From Paracentrotus lividus (taxonomy: Eukaryota > Echinodermata > Echinoidea > Camarodonta > Echinidae), in NCBI GenBank assembly GCA_940671915.1, contig CALNVZ010003426.1, forward strand, positions 36,255,024 through 36,319,023: DNA of 64,000 nt, read 5' to 3'. The position numbers were made by a program, and so were the translations under genes. Every line of letters begins with the position of its first letter. Position 1 is the stretch's first letter. This document shows positions 46,780 to 56,887 of this stretch, in pieces. The notes below the pieces were generated by a model. The model was not told where the DNA came from. It worked only from the letters and a program-made list of their open reading frames with translations, and made no database searches.

Positions 46780-47107
46780 GATGCTGTGCAGATAAGAACA
46801 CTGTATCAGAAACGTACTATTGGAGCGCACTACAGATATGATTTGCTTTTAGATACAAAGTTTGCCTTAACAGTGTGATTGTTATATCAACATCACCTAC
46901 AATTTCTTATGTTTGTTTTGTGTTTTCACAGATATTGTGGAGATTCTCCTTAAAAGAATTGAGGAGTACAGAGCTACAATGGTACCCATTCGGAACAAGG
47001 ATCCGGACCCAAAGAGTGACCCCAAATTACATGACAACTGCTGGGTTCCATGGATAAATACTACAAGCACAGATCGCTCCTGGCCTAGCGTAATACAAAT
47101 AAATTAA
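34040..47107 (+). CDS. ARSB-like: Arylsulfatase B-like enzyme, gene B (complete)
   Basis: Exons 34040-34144, 36008-36167, 36890-37002, then 37872-37994 or 39003-39113, 40347-40475, 41752-41881, 44230-44584, 45289-45440, 46094-46252 and 46932-47107. All phases close, giving 533 residues with exon 4a or 529 with 4b. The signal peptide [14 protein letters not shown].. is followed by VADDL, CTPTRS, GK|WHLG, HQAVH, TDNGG and RGVK..WEGGLRG, so every ARSB-type catalytic residue I can place is present. Exon lengths 105/160/113 and 130/355/152/159 equal those of gene A, showing that they are duplicates. The product is a formylglycine sulfatase entering the secretory route. Expression and substrate cannot be read from the sequence. 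Confidence 0.9.
34797..35688. mobile_element. ~890-bp inverted-repeat element with a 39-bp minisatellite core
   Basis: Tips begin TAGGTGGATTCACACCTGCC and mirror at 35664-35688. Subterminal words include AAATTACGCGTAATTTG and ATTACGGGAACTTTTCC in both orientations. The centre (about 34955-35450) is an array of a 39-bp unit. It lies in intron 1 of gene B. The target site is probably TA, but the exact edge is ambiguous. Confidence 0.8.
34955..35450 (+). repeat. 39-bp minisatellite
   Basis: About 12-13 units of ACAAAGAAATACATAAGAAA or ..AAGGAA followed by a variable GCGGGGAAAGAAGGAAA or GAAAGAAGGAAAA segment. The 20-bp core equals the core of the 51-bp array at 31.6-32.3 kb, on the opposite strand. 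The 39-bp period keeps all minus frames open, making false ORFs of 168-254 codons. Confidence 0.95.
36283..36452. mobile_element. Short MITE, GTTCGTAAAG ends
   Basis: ACCAAGTTGTTCGTAAG..ATGACTTTACGAATGACTGG at the left mirrors CCAGTTGTTCGTAAAGTCAT..CTTTACGAACGATTTGGT at the right, followed by a CACCCCCCT tip. It lies in intron 2 of gene B. Confidence 0.7.
37091..37395. mobile_element. ~305-bp MITE with ~75-bp inverted arms
   Basis: GGCCCGTATTCACAAAGGTG..TTAAATCTGTGGTTTAACTATG is mirrored by CATAGTTAAACCACAGATTTAA..ACCTTTGTAAATACGGGCC. It lies just before exon 4a of gene B. Confidence 0.85.
37872..37994 (+). CDS. ARSB-like: Gene B exon 4a (alternative copy 1)
   Basis: 41 codons between a TATAG acceptor and GTAGTT donor, phase 0 on both sides. 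It begins [20 protein letters not shown], continues [14 protein letters not shown] and ends AQVKISE. It carries the catalytic His of WHLG. It is homologous to exon 4b (39003-39113) and to gene A exon 4 (19219-19109). The donor is weaker than that of 4b. Confidence 0.8.
39003..39113 (+). CDS. ARSB-like: Gene B exon 4b (alternative copy 2)
   Basis: 37 codons between a CATAG acceptor and GTAAGG donor, phase 0 on both sides. It begins [20 protein letters not shown] and ends DYFTHESTE. Its length equals gene A exon 4, to which it is closer than 4a is. It is open and intact. Using both 4a and 4b in one transcript would repeat the active-site segment, so they are expected to be mutually exclusive. 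Confidence 0.8.
39114..40346. other. Gene B intron 4
   Basis: AT-rich intron with G, T and C homopolymers near 39525, 39655 and 40125. I looked for a counterpart of the gene A microexon and did not see one. Confidence 0.5.
40539..40676. mobile_element. MITE, TGTCGGA..ATCCGACAAA family, copy 1
   Basis: GGGCGTTTCATGAAAGGACTTGTCGGAC is mirrored by GTCCGACAAGTCCTTTGATGAAATGCCCCCC. CCTGAAGG-like sequence on both sides suggests an 8-bp duplication. Nearly identical to 62893-63031. It begins 63 bp after the exon 5 donor of gene B. Confidence 0.85.
41898..42095 (+). mobile_element. tRNA-derived SINE, copy 1
   Basis: A tRNA-like head with A box TTGGCTCAGTGG and B box GGATTCGATCC, including the CGCCTTATAATCGGGAG anticodon-arm region, is followed by a body shared with 55340-55615 (opposite strand): TTAAAAAATGGTAGTTGCTG, then GTTCAACAAG, GGGGATAGAGCAAC, GCGGCTGCCGGGCCCAC. 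It lies 16 bp after the exon 6 donor of gene B. It is not a functional tRNA: there is no paired acceptor stem. Confidence 0.85.
42471..43222. mobile_element. Inverted-repeat element, copy 2 (TTAACCCT family)
   Basis: Homologous to 522-1211 over its interior. Long G and C runs (42486-42502, 43177-43212) lie inside the tips, with GGCCTTTAAGG-type sequence mirrored at the right. It contains ACAAAGAAATACATAAGAAA near 42868. Length differs from copy 1 by indels. It lies in intron 6 of gene B. Confidence 0.75.
43900..44047. mobile_element. hAT-like MITE
   Basis: CAGTGGCTGATCCAG at 43900 and CTGGATCCGCAAGTG at 44033-44047 are imperfect inverted tips of the CAGTGGCGGATCCAG type. CTTGT words at both edges could be a decayed 8-bp duplication. 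It lies about 180 bp before exon 7 of gene B. Confidence 0.65.
46738..46778. repeat. (TA)n microsatellite
   Basis: About 20 TA units in the last intron of gene B. Confidence 0.95.
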
Positions 47108-48100
47108 AGATATAGTCAGCTCCCATTATAACAAGCAAAGGTGATACAATATTTCGTTATAACAAGGCAGTTCTCCCGATCCTTATTTGTGCAAACATAA
47201 TGGATATTTATTCTGAACTGCATTCCAGAAATAAACACAAGTTTAGGTTCAAGTGCACAAAATTTTTGCAAAATTGTATTGCATTGAAATTATGTAATAA
47301 TATTGTCTGATTATGCCTGAACTTTAAGTTTACCCCGCAGTTCAGAAATATAGCCGAGGTGTTTATAGGTCAGTATATAGAGATTCCATTGCAAGGGATT
47401 TCCCTAGGTCCCAAGCAATATCATGATTGAACTGTACATGTAACTAATTTGCCCTCAAAAACATGAGTCTGGCACATTAGAATGATGTACTCTCTCTACA
47501 AAATTTACAAATTGACACATTCCAGTGAAACTTGAAAATATTGAACTTTACTTATAACAATCATGAAGTATGTACTAAGATTATCGTCTACATGCCATGT
47601 GATTTTTTTTTTTTTTTTAGTTTAATCTTCATGTCATTCTTTTTACCTGAAATACCCCCATCTCACTAGACGATGACTAAACTACGATCCTGAGAAATTA
47701 CAAGGCAGATAGCTGCTCCGGTTGCTAAAAATTGCTGCCAATTATCCTTGTTGCCACAAAGTTTTGCACATATCATCAACTTAACAAGATCGCAGAGATT
47801 ATAGAGGGTAGACAATTTAAATTGAAAGTGCGATAAGAATGACATATATTTATAGGTGTAGCCCATGATGCTTGGTATAATTGCCTAACTCAAGCTTGCC
47901 CTGAGGCCTTTAAAAAAGTGGCTCAATCACATTTTTGATCAGGTCTTCAGGCCCTTTTCAAAAATTTTGGCAATCAAAGGTTGGCGATCGGCATCATGAA
48001 CCACTATGTACCACTATCGCGATGAATCTCGGTGTGAACGTTATGAATGCATGAGCCTCATTATATACGAGTGCTTCACTCACAGAAGTATTATCTGTAA
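47108..48100. other. 3' flank of gene B
   Basis: Probably includes the 3' UTR. No clear AATAAA signal is seen close to the stop. No other gene. Confidence 0.45.
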
Positions 48101-49172
48101 TGTCACTGTTGTCTTCAGTGCAGGTCGCTTGCAGTATATTTGTATACATGTGTATGCGGATGACATCCACGTTTACATCGAGTGTGATCCCTCTAACCAG
48201 AATTCGGTTGATCATGCTAGACGCAGGTTAGCAGATGCTATGAAGGAGGTGCATGCATGGATGACTTTGAACAAATTAAAGCTGAATCAAGGCAAGACCG
48301 AGTTGGTGTTTTTTGCCTCAAAAGCTCATCAGCGCGTAATCGAGAACTTTGATTTGACACTCCATGACAACACTGTGCTGAAGCCGTCACGAAAGTTACG
48401 CATTCTAGGTGTCATTTTCGACAACCAGTTGCTCCTAGATGATCATGTCTCCAGTGTAGTTCGGACTGTTAAGTACCACATCAGGAACCTCAGCAGGATT
48501 AGGAAGTATCTGGATGAAAGTACTGCCCATGCTGCAGTTCGGGCTCTGGTCTTGTCACGCCTCGATTACTGCAACAGTCTATTGTTTGGTTCAACGACAA
48601 AGAACATTCATCGTCTCCAACTTCTTCAGAATCAGTCTGCTCGCCTCATCTTTCGTCAGCCAAAAAGAACTCATGTCACATCTTTCCTGAACACTCTACA
48701 CTGGCTTCCAATTCAGCAACGACTCCACTTTAAGACATCCACATTAGTATATAAGTCATTACACAATCTGTCTCCCCCTTATCTCACTGACCTTGTTCAT
48801 GTTAAGCGCTCTAATTACAATCTGAGATCTAACAACTGTACGGTATTACACATCCCAAGATGTCGGACAAATGCTGGTAAACGGGCATTCATAGCCACAG
48901 CTCCAAAAGCTTGGAATAGTCTACCTAACTTAGTAAAAAATGCAGAGTCTCTCGACACTTTCAAAAAACACCTCAAAACCCACCTTTTCCGTTAATGCCC
49001 GCTTACCAACATTTTGCCAAATGAATGATGGTTACTATTTCTTTTGTCTTTGCATTGTATGATTATTATATATGTTCCATTGTTGATTGTATTCATTGTT
49101 TTATGTTTATGTATTAAGAGCGCTTTTTAAAGAAAAGGCGCTATATAAATGATAAGTATTATTATTATATTT
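48100..49172 (+). mobile_element. 5'-truncated non-LTR retrotransposon (CR1/L2-like)
   Basis: An open frame to 48995 encodes the C-terminal part of a reverse transcriptase. The YADD active-site box is near 48155, followed by WMTLNKLKLNQGKTE, LRILGVIFDNQL, SRLDYCNSLLFG and a C-terminal APKAWNSLP..FKKHLKTHLFR block typical of this retrotransposon type. A short 3' region ends GCGCTATATAAATGATAAG plus (TTA)n, a common CR1/L2 3' tail. Everything upstream of the palm motif is missing, so this is a dead-on-arrival copy. The first ~35 codons of the open frame do not resemble RT and probably belong to flanking DNA. Clade assignment is inference. Confidence 0.85.
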
Positions 49173-52100
49173 GCAGTGTACTAGCCTGACAGCCCAAACA
49201 TGGTGATGGATTGCGATTCTGCCACACGTGATGACCACGAATGCCTTCCTTGTGAGATGGGGGCTTTTATTATTATTTTCGGTTTGCTAACTATTTGTAG
49301 TGAAAAGGAAATTGTAATGATATATTAAATATGATTATATTGCTTGGAAAGCAAAGTGGCTGCCCTGTGTAATTGAAATATTGTCATTATTATTCTTATT
49401 ATTTATTTATGATCTTATTTTTACCTATTAGTTGTGGCCAAATTGTTAGAAAGAGGGATACTTTTTTTTTCTTCTTTACTTCAATACATATTTTTTTATA
49501 TGTTATTATCAAAGAAATATATATTTTATATGTTTTATCCCTGATTCCTTACACCTTGCAAATGTGACCATTTTTGTCTGTTTTGATTGTCTGGCCTTTC
49601 ACTCTTATGATGCTATATAAAGCTTAATTTGGTTATGGAGTGCCTGCTAATTTTCATTCAAGGCATTTTATTTTCCTGAAAGGTATTTGCTAACATATTT
49701 TTACATGGTATAGATATGATTAAGGGTTTTAAGATATCAATTAGATAGTCAGTTTAATATCCGTGGAAAATATTTTAGTCAATTCTCAATTCTTGTAATC
49801 GCTGTTTTATTTCCAATTTCATTGTGAGAATATAAACACAAACAATGTATACATATATGCATAATAGTTCATATAGTTTCAAACTCCAGCTTGAATAGAA
49901 AAGTAAATTGCCTAGTCTGCTGTAAAGTCATTTCCTTTTGTAATGTACTTCTGAATTGTCTTTCTCATCTTGATATTTTATACAGATATGGCAAAGTATG
50001 TACATGTAATTTTTTTTCTGTATTGTTACAAATTATGGAAGGATTCAATGTGTGTGTTGTATATGATGTATTAATCCGATGTACAAGTTATGTATATTTG
50101 AAAACTATATTTTTGTACTGATTGATGGTAAATGATGTATACAAATGTATATCTTTCATCTATAGATATTTCAGAATATTGTGTTAAGGGTTTTCGGTAT
50201 AGTTTCGATAAGATTATAACAATAACATGCTCTCATGAAAAAAAAAATGCAACTGTACAAAAGCATAGTGGAAGTTACATGTACACCATATTTTATACAT
50301 GTGGATTTTACATGAGTTGACCATTAGATTTAGCGCGACCTTTCAGCAATATTATTTTGCTTACAATTATTTCATAGATTTAGCCATGATATATCACAAA
50401 GCTTTATATAAAGATATCGTCCTAAAATATTCCAGCCTTTCATTCTTGTGAGGTATTTTGAATTAAGGAGAATTTTTGTTTTAAAACGTTAGTTTTTCCA
50501 GACTCCTGGACTTTTGAATTCATGTGAGACAGTACATGAACTACATGTATACATAAACATTTTTCAATTTTTACAGGATATGTGTTTAAAAAAACCCCTT
50601 GCATTCTCTCTGACCATGCATTGAAATTCTGAAGTGTTTTGATATTTAGATTTACCAAAAGTATACCCCAGCTCTAATGCCAACTCCATTGAGAGTTATC
50701 ATTTTCAACCAGCACTTATTATTAAAATACAGGGCTGAGGCTAATTTTTCCTCAATACTTTTCAGAGATCTACTCAAAGATTTTATGATGACATGCTTTT
50801 TTTTTTAAATCTCTTAAATGTTGAAAACTTGAAATTAGTGCTTCCATTTTTAGAAAATAATTGAAAATCAGATTTGTCAAGGGTTAGAATGTGCCAACCA
50901 ATTGAATTTACTTTGCCAACAAATATTATATATTTAAACATAAAATGGTGGGTCTCCTCATTATGATAGATAGCAATCAGCAACAATGTGTGTTAATTTT
51001 ACTGGTGCAATGTAGATTCCTTAACTGAAATTTTAATTGGAAATAAATGAACGATACAGTCCATTCCTATTATAATGAACACTGAAAGAACAAGATTTTA
51101 AGATGAGGACATTTTCCCAGCCGTAATTCAAACCTTTCATATATCAGCACATGTACCTGCATGTTCAGTATAACACGAATTATTGGCTTGGCTACAACCA
51201 ACTCATTATAATCGGAGTGAACTGTACATTTTTATCTGGTACATTGTCAGGCCATGGAGGTCCCCCCCCCCCCCACAGGGTGGCTATAGGAAACACAGTC
51301 AACTTTATCTTGTTTTTAAAGATATTCCATTCTGTTTGGAACATATTATGGCGTTAATTTTCTCAGTGTTCCAAATACTTCTCACAGTACTTTCTTAGTG
51401 TTCCAAACACTTCTTACCCGCACAGATTTTTCTCACCACCTTTGTCGCATCTGCCCACTGATGAAGTGTGCGACTTACTAACGTGTTCGTTCTATATTTA
51501 CTCTCCGCCTGCCGGAAGGGAGGGTATAGACTATTTGCCATATTTTGGTGTTTTCACATTTTGAAAACTACCTGTTTTTTTGTTTTTGTTTTGTTCGTTT
51601 TGTTTTTTTCCTGTTGAAAATTGTATTACATACTTTAGGGTTCCCAGCTCATGAGGAAATCGGGGAAATCCGGGAAAATTATTTTGCTTGTTTTATCCAG
51701 TCAGGGAAAAGTCAGGGAATTAGATTTTTAAAATGCCTAAAATCAGGGAAAAATCAGGGAATTTTGATTGACCCAAAACTGGAAAGTACGGTAGTCATTC
51801 AGACTCTGTTACATTTTGTTTCATATCAAAACAACATCCATTTTTAGAGTAGCAAAACATGCGAAAACTTGAAATGGGTTTAAATAAATATGAGGGACTT
51901 TTGATATTTTATCATGGAAAAATCAGGAAAGTCTGTTTTCTTGAAATGCTGTACCTTGAACTCTTCATGTCGGAAAAGGTGAAAATTAACGTTTTTTTTT
52001 TCATCTCTCCTTAAGGATGGTATTTTAGGCACTTCTTATTGGATGAAACTCCACTGAGAAAAAACATGAATAAAAAAGAAAATGGATTTCACGCTTTTTT

Positions 52101-53980
52101 GAGTGGATCTTCTCTTTTACATGTAGAATGTTTATGAGGATATTTTTAAATTCCTCATGTACCACATTGTTGATTTAATTTTTATTTCTATCAGTGAATG
52201 ATAAATAAATACCTAAAGACAAAAATAAGATATTTATAATCTAAGGCTACTTGCCTGATTTGTGCATTATATTCTATATTGGTCAATATAGAAGAACTTT
52301 ATTTTAGTATGGACGTTTTACCTAAACAAGTGATGCGAGATGTGAGGATTATGTTTCGGAAGAGAGTTACATTTACTTTAGTATATAATTGATGAGAAAG
52401 GGATTGAATTGAAAGAGGAAAATAACAAGGGAAGGCAACAGATGGAATGCGAATTTGGATGTAGACTCGAACAGGATAAGGTAACTAGGGAGAGATCTTC
52501 TACCCTCGGAGCGGCCATGCCATCTTCCTTTGAAGCATGTGTTTTAAACAGATTTTTTCCACCATACCTTTTGAAGTGTTTCAACAATACGGATATGTTC
52601 GTTTAGTGACAGCTATCAAAGTTGTAATACACAATCCCTTTTACTCTGTTGGAAAGAAAATGGCACAGGGTGTTTCCATTTATTCCCCATTTCTATCATG
52701 AAAGGAGATTGATCGGAAATAAAGCTTCTAGAGACGAAAATGCCAATCAATAGTATAATACCCCCCCAAAAAAAAAAAAAAAAAAAAAAACTAAATAAAT
52801 AAAAAAATAAATAAAATAATAATAAAAAAAATAAAAAAAAAATAAATAAATAAATAAAAATAAATGTTTAATAAATAAATAAATAAATAGAAAAAAAAAA
52901 TGTTTAGTGTCGGCGCCAAGCATGGAACATGAGAGCAATGTAGAATACTTTGTGAACGTATACTTTTGTATCCTTGTAGATGAAGGAGTATATTATTCTC
53001 GAGATTCCTATCCTGTCCGAGTTTCTAGATCCATAAATAAATTCAGCATTTTGAAGCAACTAAGCAATGTAATATGGAACAATATCATAAAGATCTATTT
53101 TCAAGACTATCCTAGAAGAAGTGTGGATTATTATGAATGATTAAAAAAATTCACATTTGAAGTTTATGGTGCACGTGGATTAGAGCAAAAGAAATGGGTA
53201 AATTAGATATCAATAGGGGCCTACTGAAAATCGATCAAATTCAATTATTGAGTTGACCCATGGTCTCAAAAAGTTACACGTGCCATTGTAAATTGTCAAC
53301 AACAAAAAAAGAAGCGACATTGACCTTTTTTTCCTCGCTTTTCTTTCCCCTTTTTATTCAGGGTGGGGGGGGGGGGGATGTTGTTGATAGAGGGCTTCCG
53401 ATGCTCAAGTATACAATGCGCGTTAGGCTAATTCTAATGCCTGATTCGTCCATCGTGTTTATTGCGTTTATTTTTTGTTCCCCGGCGGTCAACCATACAC
53501 GTATGCGTGCTTTTGTTCCCGATTTCTCTGTAAAAGGGGTAACTTTTAGGGGCTCAGATCGGGGAAAAAAATCAAGAAACCATTGAAAGAAAAGCTCTTT
53601 TATCGAGGGAGGGGGGGGGGGCGCTAATAAAATGGCAAATTGAAAGCACACATTATTTGCTTTGAGTCGGGGGTCATCTAATATTTGTTTTCGTGGTGAA
53701 ATTACAGGGGGCGCCATGCGGTTCAGTCTTTTTTGGTCATTTTCAGGAACTTTGTTGTTAGAGAGTTCCAATCCTCTCTCTATCTTATCGCATATTCCAT
53801 CAAATTTAGTTAGAAGAGGAAATGACAATGTCGGGGAAAAAATCTAATTAAACATATCTGAAGAAAATATTGATTAAAGGCATATCATCGGTTTCAATAA
53901 TCGATCTCTATCTTTCTGCAACCATTACAGCATAAAGCCGTATATTCTTTAAGATTGTTATCCGGTTTAAACCCTCGAGC
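49173..53980. other. Long intergenic stretch without a supported gene
   Basis: AT-rich. It contains A/T-rich simple sequence at 52765-52905 (AAATAAAT type), poly-C at 51262 and G runs at 53365 and 53610. Short open frames in this stretch have no splice, domain or repeat support. Confidence 0.5.
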
Positions 53981-54970
53981 TGTCCGTCATAAAGGTGGAA
54001 TATTTTTTTGCCGCTATAGCGACATGATTTTGCTCTGACTTTAATTTCTTGAATATGTTTGTCCCTGCTTTTACTTTTTGGGACCCTGGCTATATCTTTG
54101 ACATTCTCCCATCCCTTCACGTGGACCTTTTCCAAAAAAGTTTTGTCAACCCCCGTGATGCCCATTTTTGTCAATTTTTCTCATTTTGGGGCCCCTTTCT
54201 ATTTTCCCGGCCGATCAAGCCTCCCTCAGTCCTACCCCCAGGAAACGCGACTGAGGTGTACTGTTTTATACTGTTCTTTAAGTTAAATCAATATTTCTGG
54301 GGACAGGCTTAGGTCTCTTGTCTAGGGGAGGGGTTAAAGTAAAAAACGAGATTGGTGAAAATTCGGAATATTTTATTCCATCTTTACGCTGAAAACAAAA
54401 GAAATGAAAAACCACCTTTAACCCTTAAATATCATCATGTTCCTCTTAAATTCTGTCTAGCCTTGATGACAAGGCTGTAAATAGTCATTATTGATAATAG
54501 TTTATTTTGATTTATGTTTGGTTGAGATTTTACAATATAATTTAGGGAAGATAGAAATTTCCATGGTGTAAAAATGAATAAAATTAATGTTGAACCCCAA
54601 TCAAAATAAATTTTGACCCTTCCCCTGGACAAAAGAGTCGAGCCTGTAACCATAAATCTAGATTTATTTTAAAGAACAATAACAAATCTCCACCTCAGAC
54701 ATGATTCCTTGGGGTAGGACTGAGGGGGCCTTGGTGGGTCGCGTGAACAAAAAAGGGCCCCAAAAATAAGAAAAAATGACGAAAATGGCCAACTTCTGGG
54801 GGTGACAAACTTTTTTGAAGAAAAATCCCCGGGAAGGGTTGAGGGAACCTCCAAGATATACCCAGGCTCCCAGAAAGTGAAAGCGGTGACAAACACATCC
54901 AAGAAATTAATAACGGAGCAACATAATGTCGCTTGAGCCAGAAAAAAATATTCCACCTTTATGACGAACA
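53981..54970. mobile_element. ~1-kb fold-back element with ~310-bp arms
   Basis: The left arm, from CTGTCCGTCATAAAGGTGG to about 54290, is inverted as 54660-54970 (ends CCACCTTTATGACGAACAG). A nested second pair, around GTCTCTTGTCTAGGGGAGGG and its mirror CCCTTCCCCTGGACAAAAGA, lies inside. Open frames on the two arms translate to related peptides (FGTLAISLTF vs SGSLGISWRF), an effect of the symmetry or a relic of an ancient coding segment. Confidence 0.85.
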
Positions 54971-55339
54971 GTGTACATACTATATATAACGAACACGGTC
55001 GGAATTTCTTAAATGCTTAGGAATCAGGTCAGGGATTACATATATCAACAAAAATGTAAGTGCTACATAGAGCTTATTTTTTATCTTCACGCATGCATAT
55101 GGTTATCAGGAATAATTCAATTTACAGCAATAATCATAATTATAATTATCAAACCTCGAAAAAACATAACAACCAACATAGACTCGCTTTATATACATAT
55201 TCAATTAGTCTCCTCGCTTTCCTATATGGAAATATGATAGGTGACAAACAATTTTTGTTTATGGTTCAATAATAAAAGGCAATTTATTTGTGCAACCACC
55301 CCGTATGAAAAAAAAAGAGAAATGAAGAAATTTCCAAAT

Positions 55340-55615
55340 TAAATGAAAATGAAAATGAAAATGAAAATGCTCCAAATTTTATTGTCCGGAAAGGATATTT
55401 ATTTTGCCCCTTTTCTCGTGGGCCCGGCAGCCGCTGAGCAGCGCCAGAAGGACGTTGCTCTATCCCCCTCTTGTTGAACGCCAAACAGGGAAGCAGCAAC
55501 TACCATTTTTAACGTCTTTTGGTATGACGCGGCCGGGGCTCGAACCCATGACCTCCCGATTATGAGGCGAACGCTCTATCCACTGAGCTAACACATTGGT
55601 CTAATACAGTCTAAT
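55340..55615 (-). mobile_element. tRNA-derived SINE, copy 2
   Basis: Minus-strand copy of the family at 41898. The A box TTAGCTCAGTGG and B box GGGTTCGAGCCC are both present, as is the body with GTTCAACAAGAGGGGGATAG and GCTGCCGGGCCCACGAGAA. The 3' end runs into ATTTGGAGC and a (ATTTTC)n tail at 55340-55370. Confidence 0.85.
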
Positions 55616-56106
55616 ATCCATTTTGCTAACAAAAAGTCGTTATTTTTTTTAAAAATAAGTTTAAAGTACCTTCTAAAAACTTTAGTTTTGTTATAACATT
55701 TGGTCTTGTTTCTTTTACTGCAAGGTATATGGATAAAGAGCTTTGTCAATGCAGAAGAGATCCATTTAATGCATGAAGTGGGAAAAAAGTTTTTAAAAAA
55801 TCAATCAAAGCTTTAGACAACAATTTCATTTGATCTTAAAAAAGCCATGAAAAAAAAAGATGATATATAATCAAGGTAATGGTTTATATTATAATATATA
55901 TGTATATATGTAAAATGAAAATAAATAGATGGAAACTAGGCCTATAATGAAAGTTATCAACATTGATATATTTGTAATGTTCTTAAAATATATTAGTACG
56001 TTTCCAATGGTGGAAATAATGGCAGTTCAAACGTAAATTATGTTAATGCCATCATTCCCCCATGTTCCTCAGTATAACTTCTCCAAAACGTGTCACAATC
56101 AGAATG
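55616..56106. other. 3' flank of the GPCR gene
   Basis: No gene. It is likely to include the 3' UTR of the receptor, whose stop is at 56107-56109. Confidence 0.45.
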
Positions 56107-56887
56107 TCACATCTTTGCGGCCTTTATATTGTCATCCTTAGTTTTAAGGATATCGTCCTTCTCCTGCAAGTCATCCAGCATGGTCTTCACAAACTCACGT
56201 TGATCTGATAGATGGTTGTTGAGGTGGTTCGAAGATTTGTTGTTTGATTGTAGCAGTCGCTGCACGTCCTTGGCGTTGTACACAACGAAGAAAGCCTGAC
56301 GAACGTCCCCTCCGGAACTCTGAAAAATGGTAACAAAAATGATTTCATCATCATTTTATTTTCCAAAAAAAGTCCAGTATCAATACGCAACTAACTAAAA
56401 AATGATAAGGCCCACATTTTTGTCAATTAAGAACTACTTCGATCAACGGTTCTCAAATGATCATCCACCTACCTATTAACTTTTACATCCACATGTATAC
56501 ATTCTCATCTAATTGCTGGAGTGATGCGAAAGCCAAATAAGGGTATTTCCTTTAATAATAATAATTATACTAATATATTTACCAACTGTACGGCTATCTT
56601 CTCCTCGGCGGGCTCTAGATCGACCACACCCTTTGATTTCAGGTATGCCAATGCCTTGGTAATATCTCGCCTTATGAGGGCGCTGTCCACCATGCCAGGC
56701 ATGGTTCCACGTTGATTGATGTACTCGGTTAGTGTTTGGATGTGGGTGCTCGTGTTTAGGTGGGTGAAGGGAGTCAGTATACATTGCTTCGCCAGGGTTG
56801 CGTAGAGAGGGTTGATCTTTTGCTGACAAGATTCGTATGAACTACCGCTGTTGTCAAGCTGGGTCTGATCTATGGAAATCTCAGTTT
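56107..56887 (-). CDS. C-terminal tail exons of the GPCR
   Basis: Exons 56887-56583 and 56319-56107 join in phase to TM7 (57398-57207). They encode a Ser/Thr/Gln-rich linker, then a compact predicted helical region (ALIRRDITKALAYLKSKGVV, DLEPAEEKIAVQL, SSGGDVRQAFFVVYNAKDVQ) and a charged, heptad-like end (MLDDLQEKDDILKTKDDNI) that could be a coiled coil. The YLKSKGVV-DLEP segment loosely recalls the kinase catalytic-loop region, but the HRD motif is absent and no N-lobe is visible. The fold is unassigned. Confidence 0.75.

Noticed and set aside
52907..53140. 77-codon frame (plus strand)
   Set aside because: Begins in A-rich simple sequence, with no recognisable domain, no splice sites and no homologous copy in the window.
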